Shown here: positions 33,867-42,679 of the stretch, piece after piece
Numbering within the stretch: position 1 is the first letter of the stretch
Layout: every line of letters begins with the position of its first letter
DNA from: Selenomonas sp.
GTDB lineage: Bacteria; Bacillota_C; Negativicutes; Selenomonadales; Selenomonadaceae
Length of the DNA: 64,000 nt
Direction of reading: 5' to 3'
Assembly (NCBI RefSeq): GCF_024693525.1
Contig: NZ_JAILKR010000007.1
Coordinates: forward strand, 3,521 to 67,520
Made by a program: the position numbers and the translations under genes
Notes under the pieces: model-generated
The model's database searches: none
What the model was told of the DNA's origin: nothing
The model's input: only the letters and a program-made list of their open reading frames with translations

Positions 33867-33884
33867 GCTTAGGAGGAACCGAAT

Positions 33885-34874
33885 ATGATAATCGTAACCG
33901 GAGGTGCCGGCTTTATCGGCAGCAACATCGTCAAGGAACTCAATCGCCGTGGCCGCACGGATATCCTTATCGTCGATGACCTGAAAGATGGACAGAACTA
34001 CAAGAACCTGCGCGGATTGCAGTTCATCGACTATCAGCATAAAGATGATTTCATGCAGTCCATCGAGAATGACGATTTTGATGGTACCGATATCGATGCG
34101 GTATTCCATGAAGGTGCCTGCTCCGATACCATGGAGTATGATGTCAACTTCATGATGCGGGTCAACTATGAGTATTCCAAATCCCTGCTGCATTTCTGCC
34201 TGCAGCACCGCATTCCGTTCCTTTATGCTTCTTCGGCTTCCACTTATGGCAGCGGCAAAAACGGATTCCGCGAAGGAGACGAGTGCGAAGATGCACTGAA
34301 TCCGTATGCTTTCTCGAAGCTGGCCTTTGACCGTTATGTCCGTCAGGTCATGCCGGAGGCTAAGAGCCAGATCGTTGGGCTCAAATATTTCAATGTCTAT
34401 GGCCCACAGGAACATCACAAGGGCAAGATGGCATCGATCTTCTATCAGCTCTATAACCAGATCAACGAATCGGGCACCGTTCGCCTGTTCAAAGGCTGGG
34501 GCGATATCAACGGTACTCCGGTCAAAGATGGGGAGCAGCGCCGTGATTTCGTCTATGTCAAAGATGTCGTAAACGTCAATCTCTGGTTCTGGGAGAACAA
34601 GGGGGAAAGCGGTATCTACAACTGCGGCACGGGCCATGCGCATACCTATAATGAAGTGGCACAGGCCGTTATCGAGGCTATGGGTAAGGGCGAAATCGCC
34701 TATCGTGAGTTCCCGGAAGTCCTCAAGGGCAAATACCAGAACTATACGGAAGCTGATCCGACGAATCTCTTGGCGGCTGGTTATGACGAAGGCTTCCATG
34801 AGATGAGCGATGCCGTAAAAGAATATGTCGAGTTCCTCGATGAGGGAGGTTACTTTGTTTACGGCAAGAACTGA
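33885..34874 (+). CDS. hldD: ADP-L-glycero-D-manno-heptose 6-epimerase
   Basis: A 329-aa extended short-chain dehydrogenase that inverts C6 of ADP-heptose, the last step before transfer to LPS. The NAD(P) site TGGAGFIGSN is at residues 5-14, and the catalytic YAFSK follows HEGACSDT and SSASTYG. All are typical of HldD/RfaD. The ribosome site is TTAGGAGG. The gmhB gene starts 28 bases after the stop. Confidence 0.94.
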   Translation: MIIVTGGAGFIGSNIVKELNRRGRTDILIVDDLKDGQNYKNLRGLQFIDYQHKDDFMQSIENDDFDGTDIDAVFHEGACSDTMEYDVNFMMRVNYEYSKSLLHFCLQHRIPFLYASSASTYGSGKNGFREGDECEDALNPYAFSKLAFDRYVRQVMPEAKSQIVGLKYFNVYGPQEHHKGKMASIFYQLYNQINESGTVRLFKGWGDINGTPVKDGEQRRDFVYVKDVVNVNLWFWENKGESGIYNCGTGHAHTYNEVAQAVIEAMGKGEIAYREFPEVLKGKYQNYTEADPTNLLAAGYDEGFHEMSDAVKEYVEFLDEGGYFVYGKN

Positions 34875-34902
34875 CAGCCTTACCAGTGCGGGGGCGGGAA
34901 AG

Positions 34903-35406
34903 ATGGCGGAGCAGCGCAAAGCCGTCTTTTTCGACCGCGATGGTACGCTCAACGTCGACATCCGTTATCTGCATCGTCCAGAGGATTTCGTCTGGCTCGA
35001 GGGAGCGAAAGAGGCCATAAAATACGTCAATGACAAGGGCTACCTGGCCATTCTCGTCACGAATCAGAGCGGTGTAGCCCGTGGATATTATCCAGAAGAA
35101 GATGTGAAGAACGTCTATGACTGGATGAACGCGGAACTTGCCAAGATTGGAGCGCATCTTGATGCGCTCTTTTACTGCCCGCATCACCCGCAGGGGAAGC
35201 TTCCTCAGTATACGAAAACCTGCAGTTGTCGGAAACCGGAAACGGGTATGGTGGACGAAGCCTGCCGGCAGTTCCAGATTGATCGGTCACAATCCTTTTT
35301 CGTCGGTGACAGCGATGGGGATATGGAGTGTGCGAAGCGAGCTAAGCTCACGGGAATACGATATACCTCTGGCAGTCTGTTAGGTCGCCTAGAGGAATTC
35401 CTATAA
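34903..35406 (+). CDS. gmhB: D-glycero-D-manno-heptose 1,7-bisphosphate 7-phosphatase
   Basis: A 167-aa HAD phosphatase that removes the 7-phosphate before adenylylation. The HAD motif FFDRDGTLN is at residues 9-17, and the zinc loop CPHHP...KTCSCRKP is the GmhB hallmark. The ATG at 34903 follows GGGCGGGAAAG; the open frame extends upstream into hldD but without conserved sequence. With rfaE1, rfaE2 and hldD it completes ADP-heptose synthesis except for GmhA, which is not in the window. A lactate permease fragment begins 11 bases downstream. Confidence 0.92.
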   Translation: MAEQRKAVFFDRDGTLNVDIRYLHRPEDFVWLEGAKEAIKYVNDKGYLAILVTNQSGVARGYYPEEDVKNVYDWMNAELAKIGAHLDALFYCPHHPQGKLPQYTKTCSCRKPETGMVDEACRQFQIDRSQSFFVGDSDGDMECAKRAKLTGIRYTSGSLLGRLEEFL

Positions 35407-35417
35407 GGTGTGTCGAA

Positions 35418-35734
35418 TTGTATCCCGCTATTGCGGCTTTTATCGGCTCAGTGGGGGGATTTATCACCGGCTCGGCGACGAGCACCTGCATCCTTTTGGG
35501 GAAACTGCAGATGGATGCAGCCCTAGCCATTGGCGCATCGCAGAATACGCAAATCTGGATTGCTGCCGCCAATGCCACGGGCGCCTGTGCGGGTAAACTC
35601 ATCGCCCCGCAGAGCATCGCCATCGGTGTCGCCGCCATCGGCGTCGCCGGCCGCTGGCTTTGGGAATCAAGATCTACCTGCCATTTATCCTACTGTTGGG
35701 ATGCTTGGTTTATATTGGACGAATATGGTTGTAA
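35418..35734 (+). pseudogene. lldP: 3' remnant of an L-lactate permease gene, frameshifted
   Basis: The translated stretch FIGSVGGFITGSATSTCILL, then QMDAALAIGASQN, then AAANATGACAGKLIAPQSIA is the C-terminal core of the LldP/LctP lactate permease family. No start or upstream ~400 codons exist: the fragment begins right after gmhB. About 80 codons in, the frame shifts; the continuing permease-like end (KIYLPFILLLGCL, then GRIWL and TAA at 35732) is read one base out of phase. It is a relic and marks an old deletion or insertion junction. Confidence 0.8.
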
Positions 35735-35740
35735 AGAGAA

Positions 35741-35775
35741 AATGCTCTATCTTGTGAGGGATAGGGCATTTTTTA
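35741..35775 (+). terminator. Terminator downstream of the lldP remnant
   Basis: AATGCTCTATC (35741-35751) pairs with GATAGGGCATT (35760-35770) with one G-T pair; six T follow. It probably served lldP and now ends the heptose operon. Confidence 0.85.
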
Positions 35776-35859
35776 TTGACTTATAACTTATAAGTAGCTA
35801 AAATGTGAAGTGAAAGGTTATATGTTTGCGTTGATGGTTATAAGCTGGAGGTGAATGAC

Positions 35860-37362
35860 ATGCAGACGGAAGAGTTAGTGGCATTAGTGGAAGAAATTCG
35901 TCAACAGCGTAGTGAGCGTCAAAATATCGAATTGAAAGAAGCAGGAAAAGGCTTTCCTCATCGCATCTATGATATATTGTCGTCGTTTTCAAACCAAGAT
36001 ATGGGCGGCGTGATTATCTTTGGCGTAGGGGATAAGCCGACTTATAATGTCGTTGGTGTATATGACTTAGAAGATGCTCAGAAGAAAATCATGGAAGCGT
36101 GTAATCAAATGGAACCGAAGGTGCGCCCTTTGCTTACCGTTGGCTCCATTGACGGAAAAGTCCTTTTGGCAGCTGAGATTCCAGGAGTTGAATATGCACT
36201 TCGGCCTGTTTTTTATACAGGAGCAGGAAGGCTGTCCGGTTCTTTTATCCGTATTGGCGATGCAAATGAACGGATGACAGAATATGAAATCTACAGCTTT
36301 GAAGCTTTTCGGCGGAATATGCACGAGGAGTTACGTCCAGTGGAACGATCCGTAATGAAATTATTAAACCAGCAGCGAATGGACGCCTATGTTGAACGGG
36401 TCAGACAGGAGCGGCCGAATCTCTTTCGCAATGTGGAAACGACTCAGTTGCTGGAAATCATGGGGGTATGCGAAAATGGTGCCTATACGTTGGCAGGTGC
36501 ATTGGTTTTTTCGCAATATCCGCAAGCCTATTATCCGCAGTTGTGTATTACCGCAGTATCACTGCCGGGCGTGCAGATGGGCGAGCTTGGCGGCGAGGAA
36601 GAACGATTTATCGATAATCAGCGGATTGTGGGGGCGATTCCGGATATGATCGATGATGCGGTGGATTTTGTTCGCCGCAATAGTCGCGTTCGCACGATCA
36701 TCACAGAGGATGGGCGTCGCCGTGACCGCTATGAATATCCATTGAAAGCCGTTCGCGAAGCCATTATCAATGCACTTATCCATCGGGACTACAGCCGATA
36801 TACCGAGGGAGTGCCGGTTCGCATAGAAATGTATCGGGATCGTCTCGAAATACGCAGCAGTGGGGTGCCGTATGGAGGGATATCCACGAAGTCACTGGGG
36901 CGCGTACGTCCGGAGACGCGTAATGCGGCGTTGGCGAATATGCTCGAAATCCTGCAGATAACGGAAAATCGTTATTCGGGAATCCCAACGATACAACGGG
37001 AATTGGCTGAGGCACATATGCCGCCAGCAGAGTTTGCCGTTAATCATGAGGATTTCATTGTGCGGTTCCGGAACAATATCTACAACCAGCCTTTGGCCGT
37101 AAAAGAAGCAGTAGGGGCTGCATATGGCGGGAGCCGGCGGAAAAAAAGTCCCGAAAAAATAAAGGCTGAAGAACAGTTGTTGGCATTCTGCCAGCAGCCG
37201 CGGAGCAGTCAGGAAATAGCAGACTTATATGGAACATCACGAGAAAACATCATGGCACGTTTTGTCACGCCGATGCTTCATAAAGGGGTTTTGTTGCGCA
37301 CAATGCCTGACAAGCCAAGAAGTCCACGGCAGCGCTATGTAAGTGCGAAGATTGTGCCATAA
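35860..37362 (+). CDS. AlbA_2 (Schlafen-type) DNA-binding and GHKL ATPase-like protein
   Basis: A 500-aa protein with an AlbA_2/Schlafen AAA-4-like domain at the N terminus (RQNIELKEAG, then LSSFSNQDMGGVIIFGV, residues ~15-150) and a HATPase_c_4-like part (VREAIINALIHRDYS, residues ~290-400), followed by a basic linker and a winged-helix-like tail (SSQEIADLYGTSRENI). Such proteins are annotated as putative transcriptional regulators; some are linked to defence. ATG 35860 is preferred to GTG 35851 because GGAGGTG overlaps the latter. It is flanked by terminators and stands alone. Confidence 0.82.
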   Translation: MQTEELVALVEEIRQQRSERQNIELKEAGKGFPHRIYDILSSFSNQDMGGVIIFGVGDKPTYNVVGVYDLEDAQKKIMEACNQMEPKVRPLLTVGSIDGKVLLAAEIPGVEYALRPVFYTGAGRLSGSFIRIGDANERMTEYEIYSFEAFRRNMHEELRPVERSVMKLLNQQRMDAYVERVRQERPNLFRNVETTQLLEIMGVCENGAYTLAGALVFSQYPQAYYPQLCITAVSLPGVQMGELGGEEERFIDNQRIVGAIPDMIDDAVDFVRRNSRVRTIITEDGRRRDRYEYPLKAVREAIINALIHRDYSRYTEGVPVRIEMYRDRLEIRSSGVPYGGISTKSLGRVRPETRNAALANMLEILQITENRYSGIPTIQRELAEAHMPPAEFAVNHEDFIVRFRNNIYNQPLAVKEAVGAAYGGSRRKKSPEKIKAEEQLLAFCQQPRSSQEIADLYGTSRENIMARFVTPMLHKGVLLRTMPDKPRSPRQRYVSAKIVP

Positions 37363-37390
37363 TGGAGAAGGAAAACGAAAGCCACCTATA

Positions 37391-37420
37391 AAATCCGTGC
37401 GAAAGTGCGGATTTTTTTTT
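37391..37420 (+). terminator. Terminator with GAAA tetraloop
   Basis: AAATCCGTGC-GAAA-GTGCGGATTT with a run of nine T. It marks the left edge of the AT-richer glycan block. Confidence 0.9.
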
Positions 37421-37557
37421 CTAGGTATAGTATAATTAGATGTTAGTGGCAAATTGAAAGAGTTAAAACTTGTAGAGCCTGTAACAGGGGCTGGTAATGG
37501 AAGATATCGGTTTTGGTTGTAGAGATGGTTTGTCAAAAGATAAGGACTGAGTGCGTA

Positions 37558-38496
37558 ATGACAAGGAAGAGAAGAATATATGACGGTTTTACGTTTTATA
37601 ATGAATTTGAACTTCTCGAATGGCGATTGAAGATGTTGTACGATGTGGTGGATTGCTTTGTTGTAGTCGAGGCGAATAGGACTTTTCAGAACAAGCAAAA
37701 GCCCTTTAGTTTCGAAGAGCAAAAAGAACGGTTTGCAAAATATGCGGATAAGATTCGCTATATTAAAATTGATGAGGAAATTGAGTGTAAAGATAATTGG
37801 TCAATTGAGATATATCAGCGTAACTGCATAGAAAAAGGTCTAGTAGATTGTCAGCCCAATGATATCGTTATGATGGGCGATATTGATGAGTTTCCAGATC
37901 CGCGTGTATTGGAAGCAATTCGAAAGAATAGTGTCCCAATTCATGTTTTTTTTCCGTTTGGAATAGTCGCTGAAAGAAGTGGATGCCGTGGACTGTCAAG
38001 AAATGGGCGCTGCTTCATACGTTCCTTACCTCTATGGTTCAAGCGTGGACGAATTCTTGATTTTTTGGAAAAGAGTCCTGTGGTATCAGAGCAACGTATG
38101 TTTGAGTTTTTTGTGAATTACGAATGCCATTCTCATTGGTGCGGCACAATTTTATTCTTGTACAAAAATATAATGGAACTGCAAAAATTGCGTCGTCGCC
38201 GTAATCAGTTGCCTATGATACAAAATGGCTGGCATTTCTCATCTATGGGCGGAATAAAGGCAATTCAAAATAAATTCAATGCGACCTCAGATGGTATGGG
38301 CAATCCAATTTTTAGGCTAACTGATGAAGCTCAAAAGTCGTTTATCGCTAAGGCGTTAGATAGTGGATGTGTTTGGTGGACGAATGAAAAGCTTATTATT
38401 CGTGATGATGTGTCATTGGATATTCCTTTTATTGATTGGTTGTCAGCAAAATATGCGTTTATGGTAAGAAATAAAAAGGAGTTTCATAATAAATGA
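37558..38496 (+). CDS. Glycosyltransferase family 17 protein
   Basis: A 312-aa GT17-like enzyme. It opens IYDGFTFYNEFELLEWRL, has VVVEANRTFQ and the metal-binding DIDEFPDP (residues ~105-112), and ends with GWHFSSMGG. GT17 contains the eukaryotic bisecting N-acetylglucosaminyltransferase and a set of poorly studied bacterial enzymes, often in capsule or LPS loci. The start at 37558 begins the conserved MTRKRRIYDGF; earlier start codons lack ribosome sites. Codon use is AT-rich. It overlaps the next glycosyltransferase by four bases. Confidence 0.85.
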   Translation: MTRKRRIYDGFTFYNEFELLEWRLKMLYDVVDCFVVVEANRTFQNKQKPFSFEEQKERFAKYADKIRYIKIDEEIECKDNWSIEIYQRNCIEKGLVDCQPNDIVMMGDIDEFPDPRVLEAIRKNSVPIHVFFPFGIVAERSGCRGLSRNGRCFIRSLPLWFKRGRILDFLEKSPVVSEQRMFEFFVNYECHSHWCGTILFLYKNIMELQKLRRRRNQLPMIQNGWHFSSMGGIKAIQNKFNATSDGMGNPIFRLTDEAQKSFIAKALDSGCVWWTNEKLIIRDDVSLDIPFIDWLSAKYAFMVRNKKEFHNK

Positions 38497-39557
38497 ATAT
38501 ACTCCACATCGTAAGTGCAAAAGAATGGGGCGGCGGCGAGACTGCAGCGCTATCTATGTGTAGGATACAGAAAAAGTATGGGCATGAAGTTTTTGTGGCT
38601 GTAGAACGGAAAAATGAGAAGATTGTAAAACGCTTTTATAATAGTGCAAGAACAACTCTTTTTCATTTTTCTTTTTTACAGTTCTTGATTTCGTTAGTTA
38701 AATTGCGTTGCCTAATCAAAAAAGAAAAAATACAGGTTATTCATACTCATAGTGGTAAGGTTCTACTACTGACAATTTTAGCCAATTGGGGATTAGAATC
38801 AAAAATTATATCATTTCGACATAATGCTATAGCAAATAAGAAGGATTTTTTACATCGTTTTATTTATAGTCACACGGATGCGTTCGTTTGTGTATCCAAA
38901 GTAGTCTATGATGAGCAAATAAAAAATGTTTTACCAAAAGCAAAAGAGAAGTTTTATATTGTTCATAACGGAATTTTTGTAAAGAATGTGATTCCGCGCG
39001 ATAGTGTGATACGTGAAGATGTTCGTGTTGGATATGCTGGACGTATTGAAAAAAATAAGGGCCTTGAAGACTTGGTGAAGGCAATGTCGTTGCTCAAGGG
39101 GAATCGGGTATCTTTGCATGTTGCAGGAAATGATGAGACTTCTTTCGCCCAATACCTAAAATGTCAACTGAGTGAGAATTATACTAATGTCAGTGTTAAG
39201 TGGTATGGGTATATAAAAAATATTGATGAATTTTATGAAGTCGTTGATGTAATGGTGGTTCCATCTGTGGTGAAAGAAGCCTTCGGTTTGACAATATGTG
39301 AGGCGATGTATAGAGGTATTCCGGTAATTACGACAAACAATGGGGCACAGAAAGAAATTATCGATGACGGAATAGATGGCCTACTCGTGGCACCCAGAAA
39401 TCCGATTGCATTGAAAGATGCTTTGCAAAGAGTTATATCGGATAATAATTTGGCTAAAGCTATTGGAGAAAAAGCAAAAGAAAAAGTTATAAAAAACTTT
39501 ACAATGGACATTTGGATGCATAAAATGAATGATTTGTATGAAAAACTAATTGGATAG
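38493..39557 (+). CDS. Family 4 glycosyltransferase
   Basis: A 354-aa GT-B fold glycosyltransferase. It starts NILHIVSAKEWGGGETAA, and the C-terminal donor domain has GYAGRIEKNKGLEDLVKAM and the EX7E-type VVKEAFGLTICEAMYRGIPVI. It is predicted to act on the inner membrane's cytoplasmic face in LPS or capsule assembly. Translationally coupled to the GT17 gene. AT-rich like its neighbours. Sugar specificity unknown. Confidence 0.88.
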   Translation: MNILHIVSAKEWGGGETAALSMCRIQKKYGHEVFVAVERKNEKIVKRFYNSARTTLFHFSFLQFLISLVKLRCLIKKEKIQVIHTHSGKVLLLTILANWGLESKIISFRHNAIANKKDFLHRFIYSHTDAFVCVSKVVYDEQIKNVLPKAKEKFYIVHNGIFVKNVIPRDSVIREDVRVGYAGRIEKNKGLEDLVKAMSLLKGNRVSLHVAGNDETSFAQYLKCQLSENYTNVSVKWYGYIKNIDEFYEVVDVMVVPSVVKEAFGLTICEAMYRGIPVITTNNGAQKEIIDDGIDGLLVAPRNPIALKDALQRVISDNNLAKAIGEKAKEKVIKNFTMDIWMHKMNDLYEKLIG

Positions 39558-39585
39558 CATGACTGGAGTATTAAAGAGGTAGAAT

Positions 39586-40497
39586 ATGTTTAATAGTATA
39601 GAAATAGGAAAACGTATATATAATATGCATAATCACAGAGAGGTTCACCGCTTTGTGGTATTTGTTGCCCGGTGCCTGCTTCAACCTAATCGGATGAAAA
39701 ACTTAGAGCGGTTTTTTAACTCATCGGTACTATTAAAAAAAATTGCTGATGAATATGGATTCGTGTTTGAGCAGCCGACACGTGCATTCTTTTACAATAA
39801 ATCTACATTCGATGAAAGGGCAAATATCGTAAAGAATCACATGACCTATTTGTCAGAACAAATGAAGGAAGAAGATTTATTAGCTATTTATCGTAAAGAG
39901 CGTAGGCTCCTTTGGCAATCGAAAGATGAGGGGGAGCCGTTACGTTTAGATATGTGGTATCATCCAGGACAGCGTAAGGAAGGTTTATTATCTTTGATCT
40001 TATCTTGTGATGAAGGAGATTTATATCAGATGATTTTTTGGATTTCTCCGGATGAACAGGGGGATTGGTCTCTTTGGATTGGAGCAATGCAAGGGCCGAA
40101 TATGGAGAATTCAAAGGATGTTATTAAACGAATTACAAAGCGTTGTCATGCTTATCGAACCAAGAATCTTATTCTCCATGTTACTCAAGAGGCGGCGAAG
40201 GGGCTAGGATTAAAACATATTTATGCCGTTACAAATTATGGCTATTATGCTAATAACCATGTTCGCCGTAATCGTAAGTTAAAAACTGATTTTAGTAAAT
40301 TCTGGGAAGAATCTGGTGGGATACCTTGCGTTGATCAAAGATTTTATGAATTGCCGATGACTGAAAAACGCAAGACTATGGAGGAAGTACCTACTAGGAA
40401 AAGAGCAAATTATCGTAAAAGATATATGCTGCTGGATGAAATCGATGAATCGATAAATCAGCATATCAAAACGCTTTTAAAACATCAGGATATATAA
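39586..40497 (+). CDS. VirK/YbjX family (DUF535) protein
   Basis: A 303-aa protein with the DUF535 layout: an N-terminal helical part, then LSLILSCDEGDLYQMIFWI, WIGAMQGPN, and a C-terminal LILHVTQEAAKGLGLKHIYAVTN with NNHVRRNRKLKTDFSKFWEE split across it. VirK/YbjX proteins in Gram-negatives are linked to outer-membrane or LPS modification and antimicrobial-peptide resistance, though no reaction is known. Its place among glycosyltransferases and phosphotransferases suits that. AT-rich. Confidence 0.82.
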   Translation: MFNSIEIGKRIYNMHNHREVHRFVVFVARCLLQPNRMKNLERFFNSSVLLKKIADEYGFVFEQPTRAFFYNKSTFDERANIVKNHMTYLSEQMKEEDLLAIYRKERRLLWQSKDEGEPLRLDMWYHPGQRKEGLLSLILSCDEGDLYQMIFWISPDEQGDWSLWIGAMQGPNMENSKDVIKRITKRCHAYRTKNLILHVTQEAAKGLGLKHIYAVTNYGYYANNHVRRNRKLKTDFSKFWEESGGIPCVDQRFYELPMTEKRKTMEEVPTRKRANYRKRYMLLDEIDESINQHIKTLLKHQDI

Positions 40498-40543
40498 TAG
40501 ACGTTGATAAGGGTATTGAGCTTAGGTGAATTGGAGATGCGAT

Positions 40544-42592
40544 ATGTTTTCCATGTTTTTTTTCGGTATACAGCAAGATTTAAAAATGGCAGTATTAGCA
40601 CCTGTATTGTGCGCGATTCTTCGCCTGATATTTATTTTGGTTCATGGTCCTAAGAAAAGCCCGACAGGAGAGTGGCGTAAGTGGTATGAGTGCTTCCGCT
40701 ACGGATTTTGGTGGGGGATGGATACGAATGCGAAGTTTTTTTTGTACGCAGTCGTATTGATAACATTTCCGAGTACATTTATTGGTTGGTATTATGATAT
40801 CAGTGATTATTTGCGCTTGGGATATGGCACAATTTATTTGCTGGTTATTTACATTGCTTTTATAGGTCGTATGATTTTCTATTATCATTATCATGATATT
40901 TGGAATTCAACGCTTTTGCTGGGAAAGAATGCAGAAAAACACAATCTGCTGGATGTCTTTTTTAATCAGGATCATGGAGCATGGCTGTTGCTCAGTTTGA
41001 TTCCTGCAGGCTGGTTGTCGTTTTTTTGTGTACAATCGGTGTTAGGAATTCCTTTTATTGATTATGCTGCGATTGCGCCGGAGAATAATACCATACGTTA
41101 TGGGATGAATATCGGTATTATTTTACTTATCATTATAGGTTATTATTTTTGTTATTATGGTGGAAGCTTCCATCATGAGAATAAACCTGAGTGGGATGAG
41201 ATTCCTGCAGTTGTAAAACGCGATCCATTCATGTCGCGTGCGACACCGGATGATTTGCCAATGCTGAAGGTCGTGTTGAAAAATCCATTGGCAAGTTTGC
41301 TGACGCATACCGACGAAGAGGATGCACCGGCAATTTCGCGAGTGGTTCCTACCGTGTGGGCAGAGTCATGGCAAAGTTTGCCAAATCCCGTGGAAGCTTT
41401 TCGACGCAAAGCTGAAGGAGCGCACATTGAACGTCCACGGAATATTTATCTGATTGTGGGGGAAAGCTATTCACAGATTCCTTTGGATGATGCTTATGCA
41501 GAGTTTCATATCATGGATGGAGCCAAGCGTTTGCGCGCTGAGGCACATACGGCACAATTGTCGAATTTCTTGCCAGCAGGAAAGATTTCCCGACCAGCAA
41601 TCGTCAGTTTGATGACAGGCATCTTTGATGCGAGATTGGAACTCAATGAGCGTGAAATATTTTGGCATGGGACTGTGGCTAGTACATTGCCGCGGTTGTT
41701 GAAGCGGCTGGGATATGAATCGATTTACTGGTATGGTGGCAATCCTACATATGGCAATTTTGATAAGTTTGGGCCTGCTGTTGGATTCGATAAAGTGATG
41801 GGAGCCACAGAGTTCTGCCTTGCTGGATCGCCGCGTACGTGGGTGGGGATTTATGACCATATTTTTTTAGAAGAGACTGTGAAATTGCTAAAAGAAATGG
41901 ATGACACTCCACGGTTTCATTTTGTTTATACGACATCGAATCATGGGCCGTATAAAATGAACTTATCAAAACTTGGTTTTGATATTGATGCGGTTATGCC
42001 GAATATTTCAGACGAGGCACGTGGTAATGATAAGCAACGTAGAATTCTGGGGACGCATTGGTATTCAGACCGGGCTATTTCAAAATTTATTGATGATATA
42101 CGTGAGCTGGATTCAGATGCATTAGTCATTGTTACCGGAGATCATTCATACTTGCCAGTTCGCCCTGGTACGGTACTTGATCGCAAGGATTATACCTTAC
42201 GTGAACAGTACTGTACTTCCTTTGCTATGACGCATCCTGGGATTGACCAGAGCATATTGGTGAACAATACGATTGGTGGTCATATGAATATATTGCCGAC
42301 GATTATGGAGTTGATTGCACCGAAAAATTTTGAATACTTGGCTATGATGGATTCACTAACCCAACCGATTGAGCGTGTTATCACGCCATATCATTGGATG
42401 ACACGAGAGGCTATTGGACGTGCTGAGGATTCTGCTTGGCAGTATTTAGCTCAGCAAGATTGCGTGTTGCATCAAGATGAAAGTGGGAAATCAAGATTTT
42501 TTGAAGACACAGCGGGGTTTGAGGCTGTGACGGGCTGGATGGTGCGTCACCCGGAATTGCTTGATGATGTCGGTCGGGGAAAACATGTATAG
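40544..42592 (+). CDS. LtaS-like membrane phosphotransferase (sulfatase fold), paralogue 3
   Basis: A 682-aa polytopic protein with ~5 N-terminal helices and an alkaline-phosphatase-fold domain. Predicted catalytic residues are Glu307 (VGES), Ser349 (AGKIS; the other two paralogues have Thr at the aligned place) and Asp533-His534 (GDHSY). ILPTIMELIAPKNFEYLAM corresponds to the same segment of the others. It is the most divergent of the three and lies in the AT-richer island. ATG 40544 has GGAGAT upstream; GTG 40526 is the alternative. Acceptor unknown. Confidence 0.83.
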   Translation: MFSMFFFGIQQDLKMAVLAPVLCAILRLIFILVHGPKKSPTGEWRKWYECFRYGFWWGMDTNAKFFLYAVVLITFPSTFIGWYYDISDYLRLGYGTIYLLVIYIAFIGRMIFYYHYHDIWNSTLLLGKNAEKHNLLDVFFNQDHGAWLLLSLIPAGWLSFFCVQSVLGIPFIDYAAIAPENNTIRYGMNIGIILLIIIGYYFCYYGGSFHHENKPEWDEIPAVVKRDPFMSRATPDDLPMLKVVLKNPLASLLTHTDEEDAPAISRVVPTVWAESWQSLPNPVEAFRRKAEGAHIERPRNIYLIVGESYSQIPLDDAYAEFHIMDGAKRLRAEAHTAQLSNFLPAGKISRPAIVSLMTGIFDARLELNEREIFWHGTVASTLPRLLKRLGYESIYWYGGNPTYGNFDKFGPAVGFDKVMGATEFCLAGSPRTWVGIYDHIFLEETVKLLKEMDDTPRFHFVYTTSNHGPYKMNLSKLGFDIDAVMPNISDEARGNDKQRRILGTHWYSDRAISKFIDDIRELDSDALVIVTGDHSYLPVRPGTVLDRKDYTLREQYCTSFAMTHPGIDQSILVNNTIGGHMNILPTIMELIAPKNFEYLAMMDSLTQPIERVITPYHWMTREAIGRAEDSAWQYLAQQDCVLHQDESGKSRFFEDTAGFEAVTGWMVRHPELLDDVGRGKHV

Positions 42593-42679
42593 GTGCTTGC
42601 AGGGGAGCTTGCGTTTTGCCAAACTAAAAGGATAGTATGTTTTTTCAATATAAAATGAAGAATAGGAAGGCTGTAGTTT

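Noticed and set aside
33852..34961. 369-codon minus-strand open frame under hldD
   Set aside because: hldD on the plus strand has all catalytic motifs and a ribosome site; the opposite frame is a codon-bias shadow.
35418..35786. Treating the 122-codon frame after gmhB as a functional gene
   Set aside because: It is only the tail of a lactate permease, lacks the transporter body and is frameshifted at the end.
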